A DNA stretch of 64,000 nucleotides from Elmis aenea (GCA_947652605.1 OX393581.1:44973924-45037923); one strand, 5' to 3'; shown: positions 1 through 12,843, counted from the first letter of the stretch. Translations and numbers: made by a program. The notes: generated from the letters alone by a model not told the origin.

Positions 1-239
1 TTATTTCGTAACTTCAAAAAACGAGGTCGCTACGATGTTTTAAAGTTAAGCCTGCTTATGTAAGATTTTTCGGGAAAAAATTTATAAGTTAGCAACACTG
101 ACACAAAATCAAAAAGACAACAGACATTCATGTAGTTGTAGAGGTTAAAAAATGACATCCGAAGACCTAAAAAGATATAGGGTGTTCTATTTAAAAAAAT
201 CTTTGTTTTTGTTATAGCGCAAAAATGGGACACCCTGTA
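1..239. repeat. Truncated arm of a CAGGGTG-end foldback element
   Basis: The stretch ends in ACACCCTG followed by TA, the right terminus shared by many TA-flanked elements in this window. Its sequence recurs inverted at about 32484-32640 (shared words include the reverse complement of GAGGTCGCTACGAT and of TGACACAAAATCAAAAAG). The left part lies outside the window, so size and family cannot be fixed. The short open frame across it is not credible as a gene. Confidence 0.6.
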
Positions 240-885
240 TAGCTGAAAATAAGGTCTTTTCAAACCAATAATTTTATGTATTTAAGTTTTTTTCCTATCT
301 TCTACGGGCGGGGCGCTATGAAAGCCCGACGTACTATTGCAGGATTTTGTAGAAACAATTCTTAAAATATTTTTGACAATATTCATTTGTAACGCGAGTG
401 GTGAACGTTCATTTTCGGTTTTAAAACGTGTTTTAACATTACTTACGAAATTGTTTTAGTCAAGTTTATTTAACTAATTTGTCAATGATGTTCATAGAAA
501 ACGATTATTGTAGTTCAGTCATTAGATTATGATATACTTGTATTATTGATAAATTCGGTAAACATAAAGCGAGAAAAGTTCCAATGTAGGTAGTGTTTTA
601 TTTTTACCAATCTAATGTTTGTACATAATTGTTCTAATGATCTAACATTGTTTAATAATTTTTAATAAATATTTTCCTACTATTTTTTCGTTGTTAGTAA
701 ACAGTCAATGACGTTTTTGCATTTTATTACAAACGCAAAATTATGATTATTATACCTGTGAATAAAAAAGCTAAAAATATAAATTTTTTGAAAGACAGGA
801 TTGATAGATTAGTAATTTATTTTTCATTTAGTAATTAATTGGTTTGATAACATTACTTAGTATTTAAAACAAGGGGGCCTCAATA
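240..885. other. AT-rich DNA, nothing recognised
   Basis: No coding potential, repeat end or RNA gene could be recognised here. Confidence 0.5.
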
Positions 886-1138
886 CTAGGTTGTGCTTTG
901 CAGGGCCGATGAGGGGGGGGCAGGGGGCTCCAAGCCCCGGTCCCGGAAGTAATTTAAGGACCCAGGAGTCCACATACTGTTTTAATTGTGGAGTATTAAA
1001 TATTCATGATTCACAATTCGTGTTTTTTTTAAATACATTTTTAAATAATGTATTCACTTGGGGCACATCTAAATTTTTCCCCCGGGCCCGGCGACGCCTC
1101 TGGTGCTTTGGGCCCTCCAAGTGCTTGATCCGCCACTG
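886..1138. repeat. GC-rich hAT-like short element remnant
   Basis: A locally GC-rich island with poly-G and GGGCCC runs ends at GATCCGCCACTG. Similar CGCCACTG ends occur at 3276 and near 21546. Such ends are typical of short non-autonomous hAT-type elements. No matching left end or target duplication was found, so the boundaries are approximate. Confidence 0.4.
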
Positions 1139-2435
1139 AGTAACTCCCAACTGCAATTGTTTCACAATTTAATGTAAAATAAATAATTTTTTTTAGGGAT
1201 GTCACGAAAGGCGGATCCAAAATTGTTTAAGGCTTCAATTTAAAAAGAATTAAAATCCATTTAATAGCTTGTTTTACATGAACCGTTAATGTTTGTATTG
1301 TTCCAACAAAAGTAGACGGATATTTTTGTGGTTTAATTTGAATAGAGAGATCGAAAGACGAAATGATTCTCAAAGTGTCCAAAGAGCTAATTATAGACAT
1401 AAAAATGTCTGTAAACAATTAAATTCCATCCACGTTGTTCTATAAATTACCATTATCGCCATTAATTATGTACAATATTTTGCGACATTCCTAGTAAATT
1501 ACGATGATATGTTTGTTTCTATCCACATGCGGTCGAAATTGTGAAACATCAGTCCAATGTCGCGTTACCATTCGAGAACAATAAATATTTTTCAAATCAG
1601 GCCGTACTTAATTAGCGCAATAAATAATTATTGACGCAAATTTACATGTAGGAATGTAATGACCGACCGTAATCTCGTTTTTGTTGATGCTTTTGATATC
1701 GCGAACGACTTGGCTGGCGCCAATTTGAAAGTTATTAAAAATTATTTTGCCGTAGTATCCCGTCTTGACAACACTCGGTTTAATACAAGCTAACGCTGTT
1801 TGATTTTTTAAATATCCCAAAAAGTTATGGAGCCTAAAGTCTGTTTTATACTATACTATTTTTTCGTTTAAGAAAATCGTATACGATTTTTAATACAAAA
1901 ATTTCGTTCAAGAATTTAGCATGGAAAATATGAACCATTTATTTACATTGTACTATTTTTTGGTACGAAAACTCCCAATATATTTTGGTTACTTTTTAGT
2001 AACTTTTATCATATTTTGTTGGCACCTTGAGTAACCATGTCAAATGTTCAATTTGATCACAGAACAGAAAGCGAATCATTTTCAAATTTAACGTATATTT
2101 AACGCTTGTTCCATTCTACATATTAAGTCCTACAAAATAAATTGTGAGGGATTATAACGGTAATAATTAGTATTTAACATACAATTCATTGTACGTAAAA
2201 AAAATTTTAAAGTGTTGCTTTTGTGTCTGTCTTTTTTAAAATTTTATGTTATCCGTTTTAATTTACATTTTTACACATAAAATCCTTTTAATGAAAAGAC
2301 TGTTTACATTTTACAATAAATTAGTGCGACTGTATCACTGTTATTTTTGACTTTCGAATTGTTCTACACATTCAAAAAACAAATGGTTAGTTGCACCATG
2401 TTAGCCTTGTCAATTATCAATGAATATTGTTAAAA
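1139..2435. other. AT-rich DNA, nothing firmly recognised
   Basis: A minus-strand open frame at 1608-1820 begins at a non-ATG codon, matches no family I know, and has no convincing splice context. No repeat ends were identified. Confidence 0.4.
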
Positions 2436-2438
2436 TTC

Positions 2439-2477
2439 CCTTGAAGAAGCCTTAAAAACATTAAGTGCGAAACGTCG
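2439..2477 (+). other. Hammerhead-like / Penelope-like terminal motif (tentative)
   Basis: The segment reads TTGAAGA, then a possible short helix (GCCTTAA pairing with TTAAGTGC with one bulge), then GAAACGTCGG. This resembles the CUGANGA - stem II - GAAA order of hammerhead ribozymes found in Penelope-like element termini. The first C of the core is T here and no Penelope reverse transcriptase is nearby, so this is a degenerate relic at best. Confidence 0.2.
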
Positions 2478-2589
2478 GATTTTTAACCAAAATCAATAAA
2501 ACCGTCCTGTAAATCCAGAGTTTTTAATTTCTAAACCTTAAAACAACGGACGTTTCAACAATTTATAATTTAACTTGAAAGTGAGATTA

Positions 2590-3276
2590 TATTATATATT
2601 TTTAAAGGGGAAATATTGGTGAATTTAAAATGGCACAACACGTTATGAAAAAAATTCAATTAGGTAAGGTTGGACCGTTGCAAATTCGCCGCGCTAAAAG
2701 AATTGCTTTGCCTTGGCGATCGCATCATCTCACGAAATCGTTCATAACTCGAAAACCACTGAACCGAATTCGAATATCTTTACATATTCGAAGAGAGCAA
2801 GGTTCGTTTCGCTATTCATGAAAAATGCGCAATAACAAATATCGAAATGGCTCCGCAAAACGCGTACAGCTTTTGTGCAATTTTGTCGGAAAAAGATCAT
2901 TTTGAGGTGAAATTGCCTCTTTTCACGAAATCGTTCATAACTTAATAACGCGTGGGCCGATTTTAAATATCTTTACGTTTTTGAAGAGGGAAGAGATTGC
3001 TTTACGATTACCGACAAACTCTTAATTTGAAACGCCGAATTGGCTTCGCACCAAACAAAAAACTTGATAAAAATTTTGGGTAAACTTCTTTGGTTGATTA
3101 ACTCTCGATAGTTACACTCAAGTGAAAACCCACCTTAAGATTTACGTAGTAACTTTTCACTGTCTTGTGTCTATCTCTGTTTGCTTTTGGAAAAATCAAG
3201 AGTTGGCAACCCTTATTAAGAGGGGCGGCAAACTCAGGGACCGCCCCGGGCGGCAGATACTTTAACTACGCCACTG
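2590..3276. repeat. Old repeat remnants with a hAT-like right end
   Basis: The word TCACGAAATCGTTCATAACT occurs twice (near 2731 and 2925), with similar sequence around each, indicating an internally duplicated repeat. The right part (GGCGGCAAACTCAGGGACCG ... CTACGCCACTG) resembles the end of a hAT-type short element. Open frames here are by-products of the repeat. Confidence 0.35.
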
Positions 3277-4088
3277 TATGTCGGTATTAGTCTCTATTTT
3301 TCGTAAATTAAAAAGTAAAAAAAAATCGTAGCCATTAAAGTCTACTTTTTGATTTAACTACATTAGTGTTAAAGATTATTTAATTATTTATTTCATAACC
3401 TACTTAATAAATCAATTCGACTATGTTAATTTATATTGTTATAAGTTTTTAGCTAGTTAATAATGCAGTACAGTACGCTGGACAATTTTTACTAGAACGT
3501 GTGAAAACAAAACAGCTTTTAATAATGCAAAAGCGAATAATTCGTTTAACGGTTTTTATTTCTTCCTTAAAAGCTTTTATTCAATATAGGTCGCAATATT
3601 CTTAGAAAGTGCAACCCAGTTTTTTACACGGAACACAACATTCATCATAAAAACGGTTTGTTTGTGTAGTGTTCTTAAATTCGACTGTTTTCAGTTGTTA
3701 ATTAAACGAGAATGCGAAATGTAATTCCGCTGATAATTTTCATAATTACGTGTGGGCAATTAGCGTGATAACGGTGTTTTTGTAGCGCGTGTTAAAATTG
3801 ATTTGTGTTCGTTTTCCTTTGAAAACAGCCCACACCGTGTTCTAATGTGGTCAAATTCCTACAATTTGTCAAATGAACTTTTCCCGTGAAAGGATCTTTA
3901 ATTAATTTCGTTGCAAAAGTTGATTTTATCTCCAGTACGACTAAAGTATTGAGTTGGCCATATTTTTAGGACTAACCTGATATTTTCGGGTAAATTTAGA
4001 TCAAAAGAAATCGCTGTGGAAGCATAGTTCTATTTTAGTTACCACGAAAGTAAAATTTTCATGATCAGTATGTTATACATTTTTCTTT
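3277..4088. other. AT-rich DNA, nothing recognised
   Basis: No gene, RNA or repeat end could be supported in this stretch. Confidence 0.5.
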
Positions 4089-4159
4089 GGTTGTGGCTAT
4101 TTGCACCTACAGTAGGTACGAATAATTGGCTATTTGCACCTACTATATAGGCTAGGTAT

Positions 4160-5316
4160 TAGTGATTGCAATACCGGACCAAAATTACGATACCGGTATT
4201 CGGTATTTATTCGCAAGTAATACCGGTATACCGGTATTAATACCGGTATTGCTTTTTTAAAAAAAGTATTAATTTTGAAAATACGATATATGCATTTTAC
4301 ACATATGTACATATAGTAAGTATAATGTCAAAACACAAATTACATAAAATAAAGAAACTTAAAAAATTACATAATCTGTAAAAAAATATGGACACAAAAA
4401 TCTGAAGATATAGGGTAATTAATTGGGACCGGGCATTAAAAATATATGAAGAATGAAAAAGGGTATTGATCTGAAATTTTGGTTATGACTATAATGGCAT
4501 ATGATCTGTTTAATGAAAATATTTTCAAGATGGCGACCCTTCCGGAAATACTTTCTTTTATTTCAAATACAATGGTCTATTTTTTATTGCATTTTTGGAT
4601 TTAACACGTTATTTTAGAGGGACTATTAATAGCATACTCTATACCTAAGTGCAGTCGTTTTTTAGATTTTTGGACTTTTTTGAAATTTTTTGATTTTCAT
4701 CGTGATGCTTAATATTATCTATCGCCGCCATTTTTGAAGAGAAAACGCTTAAATTTAGACTATGCATAGAAGAATTTTTGCAATCGATGCATTACTTACA
4801 GCGTGTCCAAAATTTAATTTTCTTTTAATACAATTTCAGACCAATAAAACTCGTTTTTTTCAAATACAATGCCCAAATATTTTTTTTCATTTTCTAATTC
4901 AAAAGTAAATTCTACATCAATCTGTATTAGCGTATCCTATACCTATCTGCAATAATTTTCGAGTTATTAGGAATTTTTGATAAAGTTAAGAGAAATTGTA
5001 ACATTTTTTAATAGTAAGCCTTGGAAATGACAACAAATATTCCAATATTGCAATATTCCTTCGTCCTCTAATAATATCATCTCTCTTTTAATTAACTTAA
5101 ATACATCATTTTGTGGGACAATTTTGTGTTTTGCATTTATTGCTATTTTTTATTTATGGCAGACTGCAATTATAAAATAATAAAAATAAAATTTAAAAAA
5201 AAATATTAATACCGAATACCGGTATTAGACCATCAAATGAGACGGTATTTCGGTATTGTAAAATGGCACGGTATACCGGTATTCGGTATACCGGTATACC
5301 GGCATTGCAATCACTA
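4160..5316. mobile_element. Non-autonomous hAT element with 8-bp target duplication
   Basis: Terminal inverted repeats are TAGTGATTGCAATACCGG (left) and its near-perfect reverse complement at 5299-5316. They are flanked by the exact 8-bp duplication CTAGGTAT at 4152-4159 and 5317-5324, the hAT hallmark. Both subterminal regions are packed with ATACCGGTAT-type repeats. The interior is AT-rich with no transposase. The element sits in the left arm of the palindrome at 4089-8158. Confidence 0.9.
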
Positions 5317-5325
5317 CTAGGTATA

Positions 5326-6838
5326 CAGGGTGGTGCTTTTTTCGATGCTCACCATTGCTATCTTGGAAACGGTAAGAGATGCAAGGTCGGTTAAATTAGA
5401 GAAAAGTTGCAAATTTTTATGGCGATTAAGAATCTGAAAAGAAATCGTGGATATTTTGATTCATTTTTGATTTATTACAAAAAAACTGAAAAATGTGATT
5501 TTAGAAAAATATTATTATCTTCCCTGCCATTGACGCTATTTCATGTAAACTTGGTAACTTTATGTTTTTGACCGTCCTGGGTTTGATGACGTCAACAGAA
5601 ATTTTCTAAGTCTTCTAGATTTCAAGTTGCGATAGTCAATTTTTTTATTTCTTATGGCCGCCATATTGGATTTTTACACCATCAGACAGACAAAAAAATT
5701 AGCTTTTCAGATTGGTAACCAACATACCTTGTTTCTTTCAAAAAACTTGTTAAAATTTGAAAATTTATGTAAATAATTCATAAAATCGAGAATGTTCTGA
5801 AAAACAATTGAAATTATAATATAAATCAAAGTGACACAACATTTTATAGGTCTAATGATAACGAAATTAAGATTGTTGGAAACATATTTAGAAGATATGT
5901 TAGGCGAATTGCCATTATTAACAATTCAAAATCATCAGTAGTTTCAGCATGAAGGAGCTGGTCCTCACAACGTCCGCATTGTAAAAGGATATTAATTTAG
6001 ATGTACGGTTTCAAAATGCATGACTTGGTACGTTTGGTCCTGTTCATTGGCCTCCGCGATCGCCATGTTTAATGCCTATGGATTACTTTTACATTGATGT
6101 TGTTTATGCAACCCCAACGGAAAATATTGAACTTCTTCGCCATAAAATCAAAAATGCTTTCGACTCTATTTCTAGACAAACTATCCTAAAGGCAGTGGAC
6201 GAAATGAATCTGAGGACTAACCAATACATCATACATAACGGCGCGCACTTTAAACAATTTAAATAATTATTTATCTGGTGTTTTAAATTTATTGTCCTTT
6301 CGTTATTTTATTAGACCTATAAAATATTGTGTCACTGATTTATATTATAATTTCAATTGTTTTTCAGAGCATTCTCGATTTTATGAATTATTTACACAAA
6401 TTTTCAAATTTCAACAAGTTTTTTGAAAGAAAAAAGGTATGTTGGTTACCAATCTGAAAAGCTAATTTTTTTGTCTGTCTGATGGTGTAAAAATCCAATA
6501 TGGCGGCCATAAGAAATAAAAAAGTTGACTATCGCAACTTGAAATCTAGAAGGCTTAGAAAATTTCTGTTGACGTCATCAAACCCAGGACGGTCAAAAAC
6601 ATAAAGTTACCAAGTTTAAATGAAATAGCGTCAATGGTAGGGAAGATAATATTATTTTTCTAAAATCACATTTTTCAGTTTTTTTGTAATAAATCAAAAA
6701 CGAATTAAAATATCCAGGATTTCTTTTCAGATTCTTAATCGTCATAAAAATGTGCAACTTTTCTCTAATTTAACCGACCTTGTATCTCTTACCGTTTCCA
6801 AGATAGCAATGGTGAGCATCGAAAAGAGCACCACCCTG
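5326..6838. mobile_element. Palindromic mariner-like element with transposase relic (copy 1)
   Basis: It starts CAGGGTGGTGC and ends with the inverse GCACCACCCTG, flanked by TA on both sides (5324-5325, 6839-6840). The outer roughly 555 bp on each side are near-perfect inverted copies, for example CACCATTGCTATCTTGGAAA and TGACGTCAACAGAAATTTTC versus their complements on the right. About 390 bp between the arms carry a decayed DDE transposase end (5885-6265). The same arms occur at 58973-62096, where the centre differs. Confidence 0.85.
5885..6265 (+). pseudogene. Relic of a mariner-superfamily DDE transposase C-terminus
   Basis: Broken reading frames give FQHEGAGPHN, then HWPPRSPCLMPMDYF and VYATPTENIELLRHKIKNAF, ending NGAHFKQFK. 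These match in order the catalytic-Asp block (Q-H/D-GAPPH), the WPPRSPDLTPxDFF block and the C-terminal tail of Tc1/mariner-type transposases common in insect genomes. There are in-frame stops and at least one frameshift, and the N-terminal half is missing, so it is inactive. It ties the surrounding palindrome to the mariner superfamily. Confidence 0.75.
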
Positions 6839-8345
6839 TATACCAGATGTAACTAAGGCCTGGTACACCTCCTTTTTTTCTTTAGTTTTAATTGTACATA
6901 AATAAACTTTTAGACATATGATATGTGTAAATAACAGGAATATTTGAACATATGTACACTATTATCTCACTTTAGGTTTCGCCGGAAATTGCCCTAACTT
7001 TGTTATTTCAAATGGAACACCCTGTATATATTTACATTTTTAGAAAGGATCAATTATGAATTCAACTGCACTGGTTTGGTTACTTTTTTATTTTTATTTA
7101 GTCATAGGTCCCTCTACCGTGTAGGACTTTGGTTAATTTAAAAATAACCTTAAATAATTTTTGAACAATAACTTATTTTTTTATTAAGTGAGCCGTGACC
7201 TGCATACATTGAATTTTATTTTGTCAACAAGTGTCCGACAAATGTTTTTGTAAATTTTAATTGCCATTTAGGTTACTTTAATCGGCTTTGAAGATTGCAA
7301 ATCGGTTTTTTGACAAATGCAAATGTAGTAGTACATTATTATTATTATTATTTAAATAGAGTATTTCCTGACGAATTTAACAATACCAATAACTTATATT
7401 TGTGTTGGATTGCTGCTTCACAGACTTAAAATATTATAAAAACTTGTTAAGATATCCTATTAATCGCAGTACACTGTGCCTAAGGGCAAGAAAACAAATT
7501 ATAGTTGCAACTAATATAGTTATTTAAAAAAAAAATGAGTGATAATTTGTTGCAATTATGCACAGTATACTACAATTAATAAAATATCTAAATAAGTTTT
7601 TACAATATTTTAAGTCTTTGAGGCAGGCAGCCTTTCAACATAAATATATGTTATTGGTCAAAAAACAGTCTGCAACCTTCAAAACCGATTAAAGTAACTT
7701 AAACGTTAATTAAAATGTACGAAAAACCTTATTCGGACATAATAAAATTCAATTTATGCAGGTAACGGCAAATAAATATTTGTCCAAAAATTATTTGAGG
7801 TTATTAAAATTAATCAAAATGATGCAGTTGTATTCAAAGTTGCCTCCTCTTTCCAAAAATGTAAAATATACAGGGTGTTCCATTTGAAATAACAAAGTGA
7901 GGGTAATTTCCGACGAAACCGGAATTGAAATAATAGTGTACATGTGTTCATATAACCCAGTATTTACACATTATCATCTGTATAAAAGTTTATTTATGAA
8001 AAATTTAAACTAAGGTAAAAAAGGGGGTGTACCAGAACTCAGTTATAAGCGGTATATGCCTATACAGTAAGTGCAAATAGCCAATTATTCGTATCTACCT
8101 ACAGTAGGTGCAAATAGCCAATTATTCGTACCTACTGTAGGTGCAAATAGCCACAACCTTTTTATTTTTGGTATTTCTTGCTTCCCTTAAGAGCATCAAC
8201 GATTAAAAATATAAATCAAAAATACAGGGTGTCCACCTAGTGCGTTTTTCCTTCGTATCTAGGTACTTTATTAATCAAACACACAATCAAACACACAAAT
8301 ACAAAAACAAATCTCTATAAAACGTTTTTGGAAATTATTAGATAT

Positions 8346-9056
8346 ACAGTGTGGTCCACATAGAAGGGCCACTATTGAGTTCTCGTAAACAGTAAGAGGT
8401 ACAAAGAAGTTTAAATTACACAAATTATTCCCCTTTCTAAGACTCATTCAGTGATGCTTTAAAGGTTTAAAAAAGTTCCATGGCACGCTAGATAATAAAC
8501 AAAAATATTTTTTTTAAATCGTTAATAACTCGGTTATACTTGTTGGTACAAAAATTTTTGGGGATTAAATTGTAGATTTTTTACGCACTGTAAAATGAAA
8601 GCATTCATTTGTTTTAATATTGTTTAAATCCCCAAGATAAATTACAAACTTGCATTTTTTAAAAGAAAACCATAGTTGGCTATTGCCTTATGAAAAACAT
8701 TTTTTCCCCTTTTTGATGAATTTTATTTGTTTTGAGCCTAAACGTCAAAATAAATACATTAAGCCTTGTATTATTAAAAAGAGGGAAAGAAATGTTTTTT
8801 CATGAGGTCTAACCAACTATGGTGTCCATTTGAAAATATATAAGTTTGTAATTTATCTTAGAGTTAAAACAATATTAAAAGAAATGAATGTTTTGATTTT
8901 ACAGTGCGTAATAAAATCTACAATTATTTCCCCAAACATTTTTGTACCAGCAAGTATGACCGAGTTATTGCCGATTTAAAAAAAAATGCTATTTTGATTT
9001 TTGTTTATCTAGCGTGCCATAAAACTTTTTAAAAACATTAAAGCATCACTGAATAG
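8346..9056. mobile_element. Foldback element, imperfect palindrome
   Basis: The stretch from about 8443 to 8745 is repeated inverted at about 8755-9056. Examples are TCAGTGATGCTTTAAAGGTTT versus AACATTAAAGCATCACTGAA, and GGCACGCTAGATAATAAAC versus its inverse. It begins near TATACAGTGTGGTCC, a decayed CAGGGTGG-type end with no preserved partner on the right. No coding content. Confidence 0.6.
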
Positions 9057-9600
9057 GCCTCACCAGATATGTTGTCGCTAGAATCTGATCAAGGCTAAAT
9101 GTTTTGCAGAGTTATACGTGCCACTGGCCATTTCCTTCGGAAAAACGTTAAGAGCTACAGAGAAGTTTAAATTAGAAAAATTGTTATCCTTTCTGACAAA
9201 GGAGGGTCACGATATGTTGTCGCTGTGTCAATTGCATCAAGAACATCAAAACTAAATGTTTTGGAGAGTTAAACGAGCCACTGGCCATTTCCTTCTGAAA
9301 AATAGGGGAAAAACTGAAAAGTTGAATAATAAAGGTAATTTTTGCGATCGCGTTGGCCATGAAACCGTCAGAGATAAAATCGAAATTTTTTTATTTACCA
9401 ATTCGCGCATCCTTTGCATGTAAAATGGTGAAAAGTTTTTAAAAAAATCTTAAACGGTTTCGGAGAAAAACGTCAAAAACGAAACCCCTGCATAAGCGCC
9501 AAGATTTGAGAAGTTGTGGTATATCTGTTATAACTAAATCTATGCAACTTGCATGGACGTTTAACATAGGGAAAACCGTTTTTCAAGGGCCTCGTTTTTG
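9057..9600. repeat. Two truncated copies of the TCACGATATGTTGTCGC foldback family
   Basis: Segments starting near 9061 and 9205 share ATATGTTGTCGCT, TAAATGTTTTG.AGAGTTA and GCCACTGGCCATTTCCTTC with the full element at 12141-12843. The second runs on through TTTTGCGATCGCGTTGGCC to about 9600. Both lack the opposite arm, so they are partial insertions or deletion products. Confidence 0.7.
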
Positions 9601-10481
9601 GCGTTAAATAAGGGCACTTTACTCTTGTGAATATTTTTAAAATCGCTAAATTCTAGTGTCCTATGAACTTCTTTAGGACTTTATTTCATTTTAAAACTAG
9701 TTTTAAAAGATGTACCAACTTTTATCAAGTTTTTTTTTTGAGAAATCAATAATAAAACACTTTCATTTGTTGCAGACTTTTTGAATGTTTCTATATATTT
9801 ATATTATAAAAATCTCTTCCAATTACTTTAAACACTATCACGTGCAATATCTACTAATAAACGTAATTTAAACTTTTAATTTAGATGAACTTCCATCTGG
9901 TTGATATAAATTTATCGCACCATAAAGTGCGCTCTTTGTTAAAGCGATATCGCACCTTAGGGCTGGCGGTTAATTTCAATACATGTTGGTTATTTAGGTT
10001 CAGTGAGAAAACTTAACAAGGTAAGGAAGTTGAATGTACCATCGTCCCTTTTTTCTGATACCTTCAAAACGTAAATATTTTAATCAGTTCAACTGTCTGT
10101 GTTAATATACTTTCTGAAAATGCAATGAAAATTATACTTTATATTCCTCTGTATCGATGTACCTAAATTAATGTAAACACTATAATTTTGATTTAAAAAA
10201 AAAGATTAAACTACATTTAACAGAGCTTTGAAATGTATTACCTCCAGACAAATATTTAACATTACAGCGACATTCAACTATTACTGTCATTGCGTTACAA
10301 CTTAATTTTTTTGATCGTTGTATTTAATTTTTTATTAATACTGTTTAACTTTAGTTCTAGTTAATACTAAAGTAATATTAAAAATCGCAATTTAATAATG
10401 CTAAAGTAAAAAAGTTGTTTAGTATGGCTGTGGATTCAATCGACACTACCCTAACTGCATTTGTTTCACCAATATTTTGAC
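9601..10481. other. AT-rich DNA, nothing recognised
   Basis: Beyond decaying repeat sequence at the left edge, no gene, RNA or element boundary is visible. Confidence 0.45.
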
Positions 10482-11628
10482 CAGGGACTAAAAACGAAAA
10501 AAAATCCGTTCGTTTCTGTTCGGTACGAAAACGAAATATATCGTTTTCGTTCTTTTCGTTCTAACCGAAAAAATCCTTTTTTCGTTTTCGGGAACCGAAA
10601 TAATACCGGTTAAAACAATATTTTTTTTGTCGTCAAAAAATCATTTTTTTTTTCTATTCACCACAACCCTCTATAAATACGATAACAATATTTGCGTCAA
10701 CTAAAATATAAACGATGACGATGAGGTTTGATGCTCACGGACAGCATATTAAATTTACCAAATCGTTAAACACATTAACATTTAACCATTTTATTAAGTT
10801 TAACACCCGTAAGGTGCAAAAACACAACGTGATTAGGTTAAATTAGACACACGATCTTTATCTAAAAATATGAAAATATAGCAAGAGCTATTCTAAATTT
10901 GTTTTAGTACTAAAAATCTGTGCATTTGAATTAAATAAGATCCTGCTGTAATTATTTAAAAAGACAAAAGAATGAATTCAAGTGGATAATTTACTAAATG
11001 TTATAAATAAAAAAGGTATTAAAAAAAACTGATATTAACTTGAAATATACTTTAACTTTATAGTTTGTACATACCATACAATATACATTTTCACATTCGG
11101 TTAAATCTTACTAGCAACACATCTTCCAATAAATCTTCTTTTACATTAGTCCTTTTCGAAGTAAGAATAAATTTTACTATTATTATGTCTAAACGCAAAT
11201 AAAACATACACGATTGATAATATATATCCAATCAAGTGTATATTCTATATTGATGATCTAAAAAACATTAGAAATAGAGAATATCTGTACCGTTAATTGT
11301 GTTACACGAAATTGCAAGTATAAACAATAAAGTTGTTAATACATATTTACGTAAATATATGGAGAAACGTGAAGCTCACTTATTTCAAGTGAGATTTTTT
11401 ACTGCCTCGTGGAGTCTCCCCAGCACAGGAGGTAAATTTGCGTTTGTGTTTATCAAATAAAATTGAAATAGCGATAAAACCGGTTAAAACCGGTTTTGGA
11501 AAATATTTATTTCGTTTTCGTTCTTGAACGAAAAACAATAATTTCGTTTTCGGTTTCGTTTTCGTTCTTAAAAAAATTTCGGTTAATTTCGTTTAACGTT
11601 TTCGTTTTCGTTCCCTTCTCAGTCCCTG
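10482..11628. mobile_element. Non-autonomous hAT element with 8-bp target duplication
   Basis: The left end CAGGGACTAAAAACGAAAA and right end ...TCTCAGTCCCTG are inverted. Each is flanked by the same 8 bp, ATTTTGAC (10474-10481 and 11629-11636). Both subterminal regions carry dense GTTTTCGTTC / GAACGAAAAC repeats and an AACCGGTT motif. The core is AT-rich with no transposase. The open frame at 11496-11687 merely crosses its right end. Confidence 0.9.
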
Positions 11629-11636
11629 ATTTTGAC

Positions 11637-12140
11637 GAATGTATTGTATACGCAAATAGACCATCGGTTCACCGTGCATTGCAATAATTTACCTCTATCT
11701 CGTTTCTATTGTAACAGCTATAGCTATTGTTGACAACATTTAAAGGCCGGGTAATTAAATCATGTTAGCGCCAGTTACATATCAAGGTCGCGTTTTAGAC
11801 TTCAAGGGTCACATCTTATGGTTGTAAAAGCTGTAGATAGTGGTGTGTTTTATAATTAATTTTTACGACCAAATCTTGCACTTTAGGCTCTTTGATTATT
11901 ATTGGGTTTATTATTTTGTTGCACGACAAGATAAAGATTAAGTTTTATAAACGTTTTGATTCATAAAAAATTATGAATTAGCAATAAAATTTTGTGATAG
12001 AGGTTACAGAACGACAACACAATTTTATGACCTAGTGTTGAATAAATAATATATAAAGCAGTGAAAAATTGGTACAAAAGTTTAAACCGATCGAATTTAT
12101 TTGAAAGATGATGGATTTTAACTGTAAACTTAATTACTAA
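11637..12140. other. AT-rich DNA, nothing recognised
   Basis: No supported feature; the minus-strand open frame here is low-complexity and unlike any known protein. Confidence 0.45.
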
Positions 12141-12843
12141 CAAGGGAGGGTCACGATACGTTGTCGCTAGAATTTGATTCCGGCTGTGTTTATTGCATCA
12201 AGAACATCAAAACTAAATGTTTTGCAGAGTTATACGTGCCACTGGCCATTTCCTTCGGAAAAATAGGGGAAAAACTGAAAGTTGAATAATAAAGGTAATT
12301 TTTGCGATCGCGTTGGCTATGAAACTGTCAGGGATAAAATCGAAATTCTTCTATTTACCAATGTGCGCATCCTTCGCAAGTAAAATGGTGTACATTTTTC
12401 GAAAAAATCTTAAACGGTTCCGAAAAAAAACGCGAAAAACGAGACCCTTGTAAAAACGGTTTCCCCTATGTTAAACGCCTATGCAAATCGCATAGATTTA
12501 ATTATACAACTTTCCAAATCATAGTGCTTTTGCAGGGGTTTCGTTTTTGACGTTTTTCTCCGGAACCGTTTAAGATTTTTTCAAAAAACCTTGCACCATT
12601 TTACTTGCAAAGGATGCGCGAATTGGTAAATAGAAAAATTGCAATTTTATCTCTAACGGTTTCATAGTCAACGCGATCGCAAAAATTACCTTTATTATTC
12701 AACTTTCCAGTTTTTCCCCTATTTTTCCGAAAGAAATGGCCAGTGGCACGTATAATTCTGCAAAACATTTAGTTTTGATGTTCTTGATGCAATAAACACA
12801 GCCTTGATCAGATTCTAGCGACAACATATCACGACTTTCCCTG
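12141..12843. mobile_element. Complete foldback element (TCACGATATGTTGTCGC family)
   Basis: This is a palindrome of about 700 bp. The left arm (GTCACGATACGTTGTCGC, then GTTATACGTGCCACTGGCC, TTTTGCGATCGCGTTGGC) reappears inverted in the right arm (GCCAGTGGCACGTATAATTC ... GCGACAACATATCACGAC). The fold centre lies near 12490. There is no coding capacity. Partial copies are at 9057-9600 and 23100-23528. The family is recognised only from its copies here. Confidence 0.8.

Larger units (their letters stand above)
4089..8158. mobile_element. Outer palindromic element carrying two nested insertions
   Basis: The termini are inverted copies of each other for about 58 bp (left GGTTGTGGCTATTTGCACC, right the reverse complement ending CCACAACC at 8158). 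Removing the hAT element (4160-5324) and the palindromic TA element (5326-6840) makes the left arm (4089-4159 plus 6841 to about 7470) pair with the right arm (about 7550-8158). The original was therefore one palindrome with arms of roughly 0.7 kb. Shared arm words include CTGGTACACC, TTTCAAATGGAACACCCTG and TAAATAAACTTTTA. No coding sequence belongs to the outer element and its target duplication is not clear. Confidence 0.75.
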
